Positions 6,303-8,130 of a stretch of DNA of 8,130 nucleotides are shown here, in pieces. Source of the stretch: JBBDWJ01 sp040902925 (GTDB lineage: Bacteria > Acidobacteriota > Terriglobia > Bryobacterales > UBA6623); the NCBI GenBank assembly GCA_040902925.1, contig JBBDWJ010000051.1, forward strand, positions 1-8,130, written 5' to 3'. The notes below the pieces were generated by a model. It was not told the origin of the DNA. It made no database searches and worked only from the letters and a program-made list of their open reading frames with translations. Every line of letters starts with the position of its first letter. Within the stretch, counting starts at the first letter, position 1. A program made the translations under genes and the position numbers.

Positions 6303-6336
6303 AGTTTACATATATTTCGAGGCTATCCCTCATTTC
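6303..6336 (-). repeat. Right inverted repeat of the RAYT unit
   Basis: This is the partner of 5554-5587 in inverted orientation, beginning three bases after the transposase stop codon. The 17-base core is at 6308-6324. Unlike the left copy, it is not extended by a tandem array; only one GAAATGAGGG-like unit is present. Confidence 0.82.
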
Positions 6337-6494
6337 TCGCTTGCCAGCACCATTCTGGGTCGGTAAAATTGCAGGAATGGTTTCACGCCAAAACGGATGA
6401 TCGCCGATCTTCGCCTCCCCCCATGGAATGGCAGGTCCGCAGATTGCGTGCCTGTGTCGCGTCAGACTTGTCAGCGATAGCAGAGGAGGCATCA

Positions 6495-7286
6495 ATGGCA
6501 ACGTGGAGACTACTCAGAAGGCACCTTGCAGGAATCACCTGCTCCTTCGTTTTTCTTGTTTTCGGTACGGCGGCGTTCGCCGATACCATGTTCACCGATT
6601 CGGCCACTCTACTCCCCGGTAGCGGGGCAGGTCTTTTTACCTTCGATACGCTATCGGTTGGCGATACGCCGGAAGGGTTCATGGTTACGGGCTCGTTCAC
6701 CGCCACATTCAATTACGAAGATCCTGGTGGCCACGGTGGAGGGTTTGATCTCACTTACGTAACGCGCACCTTGGGGGAAACCTCCGTACAGCCCCGGGCG
6801 CATCTCTCGGCCACAGTGTCGACAACAGGTGACCTAATCGTAGATCGGATCGCCCAGACCACATTCATTTTTGCCAATCCGAACAGGATCTGTAGTTCCG
6901 CCACGTCGGACTTCCCGGACATTAACGCTCCGCCCAATCCGGACGGACTGAGCGGATCCTACGACGGCCCAACAAGCGTAGGGCAAGTTTGCGGCGGCGA
7001 TCCGTTGAGCAATGCGGATCTGATTCCGGGGGTCGCTGTGCTCTCGCAACAATTACTTTTTTTCTTCCATATGCCGGTTGGCGGACAAGGCTCACTGCAA
7101 GTCACCTTCCAGTCGTGTTCCGAGGCCCTTGTCCCGGGCTCGGTGTATGGGGAGTCGCCGTGCGGCGCGGCTGCCCCCGAACCCGTCCCAGAACCCTCCC
7201 TTTACAGTCTTCTTGCCATCGATCTTCTCGGCTCCACAGCAGTCATGGCCGTCTGGGTGCGCCGAAGGCGAAGAGCGCCTTTTTAG
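6495..7286 (+). CDS. PEP-CTERM sorting-domain protein
   Basis: The 263-residue product has a signal peptide (MATWRLLRRHLAGITCSFVF onward, likely cut after AFA at residue 29), a Gly/Thr/Ser-rich beta-type body and a C-terminal PEP-CTERM signal: PEPVPEPS (228-235), a hydrophobic span (236-254) and the basic tail RRRRR (256-260). In known systems an exosortase in the inner membrane recognises this signal, and the protein is exported, often with exopolysaccharide. Four cysteines (133, 166, 208, 223) could form two disulfides. ATG 6495 is chosen because AGGAGG sits at 6484-6489, five bases upstream, and the signal peptide begins there; the frame is open back to 6369 without a better start. The body has no function I recognise. 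No exosortase gene is in the window, so it must be elsewhere. The gene stands alone between two mobile elements. Confidence 0.87.
   Translation: MATWRLLRRHLAGITCSFVFLVFGTAAFADTMFTDSATLLPGSGAGLFTFDTLSVGDTPEGFMVTGSFTATFNYEDPGGHGGGFDLTYVTRTLGETSVQPRAHLSATVSTTGDLIVDRIAQTTFIFANPNRICSSATSDFPDINAPPNPDGLSGSYDGPTSVGQVCGGDPLSNADLIPGVAVLSQQLLFFFHMPVGGQGSLQVTFQSCSEALVPGSVYGESPCGAAAPEPVPEPSLYSLLAIDLLGSTAVMAVWVRRRRRAPF
7265..7284 (+). terminator. Small intrinsic terminator overlapping the PEP-CTERM stop
   Basis: AAGGCG (7265-7270) and CGCCTT (7276-7281) form a 6-bp stem with loop AAGAG, and T continues to 7284, giving five T from 7280. The stem encodes the last Arg and Ala codons and the T-run runs into the TAG stop. 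The stem is short but GC-rich. Confidence 0.35.
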
Positions 7287-7297
7287 GCCGCATTTCC

Positions 7298-7326
7298 GGC
7301 AATCGGGGCAATCGGGGGCAATCGGG
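7298..7326 (+). repeat. G-rich tandem array (GCAATCGGG units) at the intron 3' junction
   Basis: GCAATCGGG occurs at 7299-7307, 7308-7316 and 7318-7326. The third unit ends exactly where the predicted 3' end of the group II intron begins. The array has the same style as the one at 5512 (a short AT-containing core separated by G-runs), though the core sequence differs. Confidence 0.6.
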
Positions 7327-7329
7327 ATT

Positions 7330-7364
7330 GGGATAGGGGGAAGCCTCGCGGCTCCTCCCCTCCC
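7330..7364 (-). ncRNA. Group II intron domain VI
   Basis: On the minus strand, GGGA (7364-7361) pairs with TCCC (7333-7330), and the GGGGAGG/TCCCCCT arms lead to AGCC/GGCT closed by a GCGA tetraloop (7349-7346). Folding leaves the A at 7334 unpaired between a G-T pair and an A-T pair, the position expected for the lariat branch-point adenosine. Confidence 0.7.
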
Positions 7365-7366
7365 AC

Positions 7367-7398
7367 ACCACCGGACATGCGGGTCCGCATCCGGCGGT
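7367..7398 (-). ncRNA. Group II intron domain V
   Basis: The 32-nt element begins ACCGCCGGATGCGG and ends TGTCCGGTGGT on the minus strand. ACCGCCGGA pairs with TCCGGTGGT, a two-base bulge (TG) lies on the 3' side, and TGCG/CGCA forms the upper stem under a four-base loop. This is the conserved catalytic hairpin; CGC near the base is the likely catalytic triad. The loop (GACC) is not the usual GNRA type. It starts only eight bases after the reverse transcriptase stop codon. Confidence 0.8.
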
Positions 7399-7406
7399 TC
7401 GGCGGG

Positions 7407-8130
7407 TTAAGCGATAGGTTTCACAGTCAATCTTGGAATCCCGAGCGAGTCGAAATAGGCATTGGGCAATGCGATGCTGAGCGCCGGTAAGTCCGCCAAT
7501 CGCCAAGGACCATGAGAGCTGCCCGCCGTTTGAGCGGCCAACTCGGCTCTCACATCCCGGCGCCGTAACTCGGCAAACCGCACCTTGCCCCGCTTCCACT
7601 GCTTCCAGATCGCAGACCGGAGTCTGCGCCGGAGCCACTGCTCAAGACCTTCCAACACCGATGGTGTTTCACACTTTCCGAAATAGCCGATCCATCCCCG
7701 TAGATAGCGTGATAGTTCCTCGGCCATTCTTGCGGTGCTCACACCGCGGTTCCGGCTTGTCAGTTCCCGAACTCGCTGCTTGAACCGGCCGACCGCTTTC
7801 GGCGCAATCCGCCGTTTGGGTATGCCCGCGCTCGTGAAGCTAAATCCGAGAAACTTCCTTGCCCATGGCCGTGCCACCGCGCTCTTCTGCTGGTTCACCT
7901 GGAGCTTAAGCTTGCGCATGATGAATCGCTTAAGGCTTTCCATCACTCGTTCCCCTGCTCGCCGGCTACGAACGTAGATATTACTGTCGTCCGCATACCG
8001 CGCAAACCGGAGACCGCGCCGTTCCAACTCCCGGTCGAACTCGTCGAGCACGATGTTCGACAACAAGGGCGACAAGACTCCCTGAACGCAAAAGATAACT
8101 TTACGTTCGAACGGACGCTGAGGTATCGGT
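7407..8130 (-). CDS. ltrA: Group II intron reverse transcriptase/maturase, C-terminal part
   Basis: The frame is open to the window edge, so the protein is partial at its N-terminus. Visible in order are LSPLLSNIVLDEFDRELERRG, the catalytic YADD box (7986-7997), a thumb/maturase region with KFLGFSFT and LSRYLRGWIGYFG (the group II maturase domain), and the C-terminal GSSHGPWRLADLPALSIALPNAYFDSLG typical of intron proteins that lack the HNH endonuclease; no Cys-pair endonuclease follows. The enzyme should help splice its own intron RNA and copy it into DNA during retrohoming. Just before LSPLL, the frame reads FCVQGV where PQGGPLSP or PQGSPLSP is expected, so one residue seems missing and the Pro is lost (8076-8093). 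The first possible start inside the window (TTG 8075) is not a real start. The stop is eight bases before domain V. Confidence 0.9.
   Translation of the reverse strand, partial: PIPQRPFERKVIFCVQGVLSPLLSNIVLDEFDRELERRGLRFARYADDSNIYVRSRRAGERVMESLKRFIMRKLKLQVNQQKSAVARPWARKFLGFSFTSAGIPKRRIAPKAVGRFKQRVRELTSRNRGVSTARMAEELSRYLRGWIGYFGKCETPSVLEGLEQWLRRRLRSAIWKQWKRGKVRFAELRRRDVRAELAAQTAGSSHGPWRLADLPALSIALPNAYFDSLGIPRLTVKPIA

Larger units (their letters stand above)
5554..6336 (+). mobile_element. RAYT gene bounded by 34-nt inverted repeats
   Basis: The 783-bp unit contains one transposase gene and two near-identical inverted repeats placed tightly around it. RAYT genes are known to be flanked by REP sequences in inverted orientation, so this fits, but the repeats here are longer and less palindromic than classical REPs. 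I see no target-site duplication outside the repeats. Whether the unit moves as a whole or only supports short repeat copies elsewhere cannot be decided from one locus. Confidence 0.7.
7327..8130 (-). mobile_element. Group II intron, 3' part (continues beyond the window)
   Basis: Read on the minus strand, the segment contains the C-terminal part of an intron-encoded protein, then domain V, domain VI with a bulged A, and a 3' end reading CCTATCCCAAT, which fits the usual terminal A-pyrimidine. The 5' end with domains I-III and the reverse transcriptase N-terminus lie outside the window. The predicted 3' splice junction is between 7327 and 7326, seven bases after the branch A. Exact placement of the end by sequence alone could be off by one or two bases. 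Confidence 0.82.

Overview
This 8.1 kb window is a GC-rich bacterial chromosomal segment made of a few single genes, one toxin-antitoxin pair, two mobile elements and a large share of non-coding or decayed DNA. The combination of a secreted CehA/McbA-type PHP hydrolase, a PEP-CTERM protein, a REP-associated (IS200-like) transposase, an endonuclease-less group II intron and dispersed short repeats would fit an environmental bacterium with a large genome, such as an acidobacterium of the Solibacter/Bryobacter type. That assignment rests on gene style only and is tentative.

Layout. Positions 1-193 hold a short open frame that ends in a GTGA overlap with the first large gene (190-1686), an unrecognised Trp-rich protein of 498 residues. 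Positions 1687-2531 contain no convincing intact gene. They hold a hairpin, a possible promoter, two copies of a ~36-nt direct repeat (1842 and 2015) and a minus-strand relic that resembles part of a vanadium-haloperoxidase/PAP2-type protein. At 2532-4112 lies an exported metallohydrolase with an intact HxH metal site. Positions 4113-4769 are mostly gene-free, with a possible decayed minus-strand frame. At 4770-5476 a Phd/YefM-type antitoxin and a PIN-domain (VapC-type) toxin overlap by 10 nt and form a standard type II operon.

Positions 5512-6336 form a transposase unit: a G-rich phased tandem array, then a 34-nt inverted repeat, a 232-residue REP-associated (Y1/IS200-like) transposase, and the matching inverted repeat (31/34 identical). 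The transposase has Pro where the first His of its HUH motif should be. A secreted PEP-CTERM protein follows (6495-7286), with a good Shine-Dalgarno site and a small terminator-like hairpin overlapping its stop codon. The right end (7327-8130, minus strand) is the 3' part of a group II intron: domain VI with its bulged A, domain V, and the C-terminal part of the intron-encoded reverse transcriptase/maturase, which runs off the window. The intron's predicted 3' splice site falls inside a second G-rich tandem array.

The genes do not form one pathway. The best leads are the RAYT unit (long near-perfect inverted repeats, altered HUH motif, G-tract array), the intron junction in a similar G-tract array, and the orphan Trp-rich protein at the left edge.
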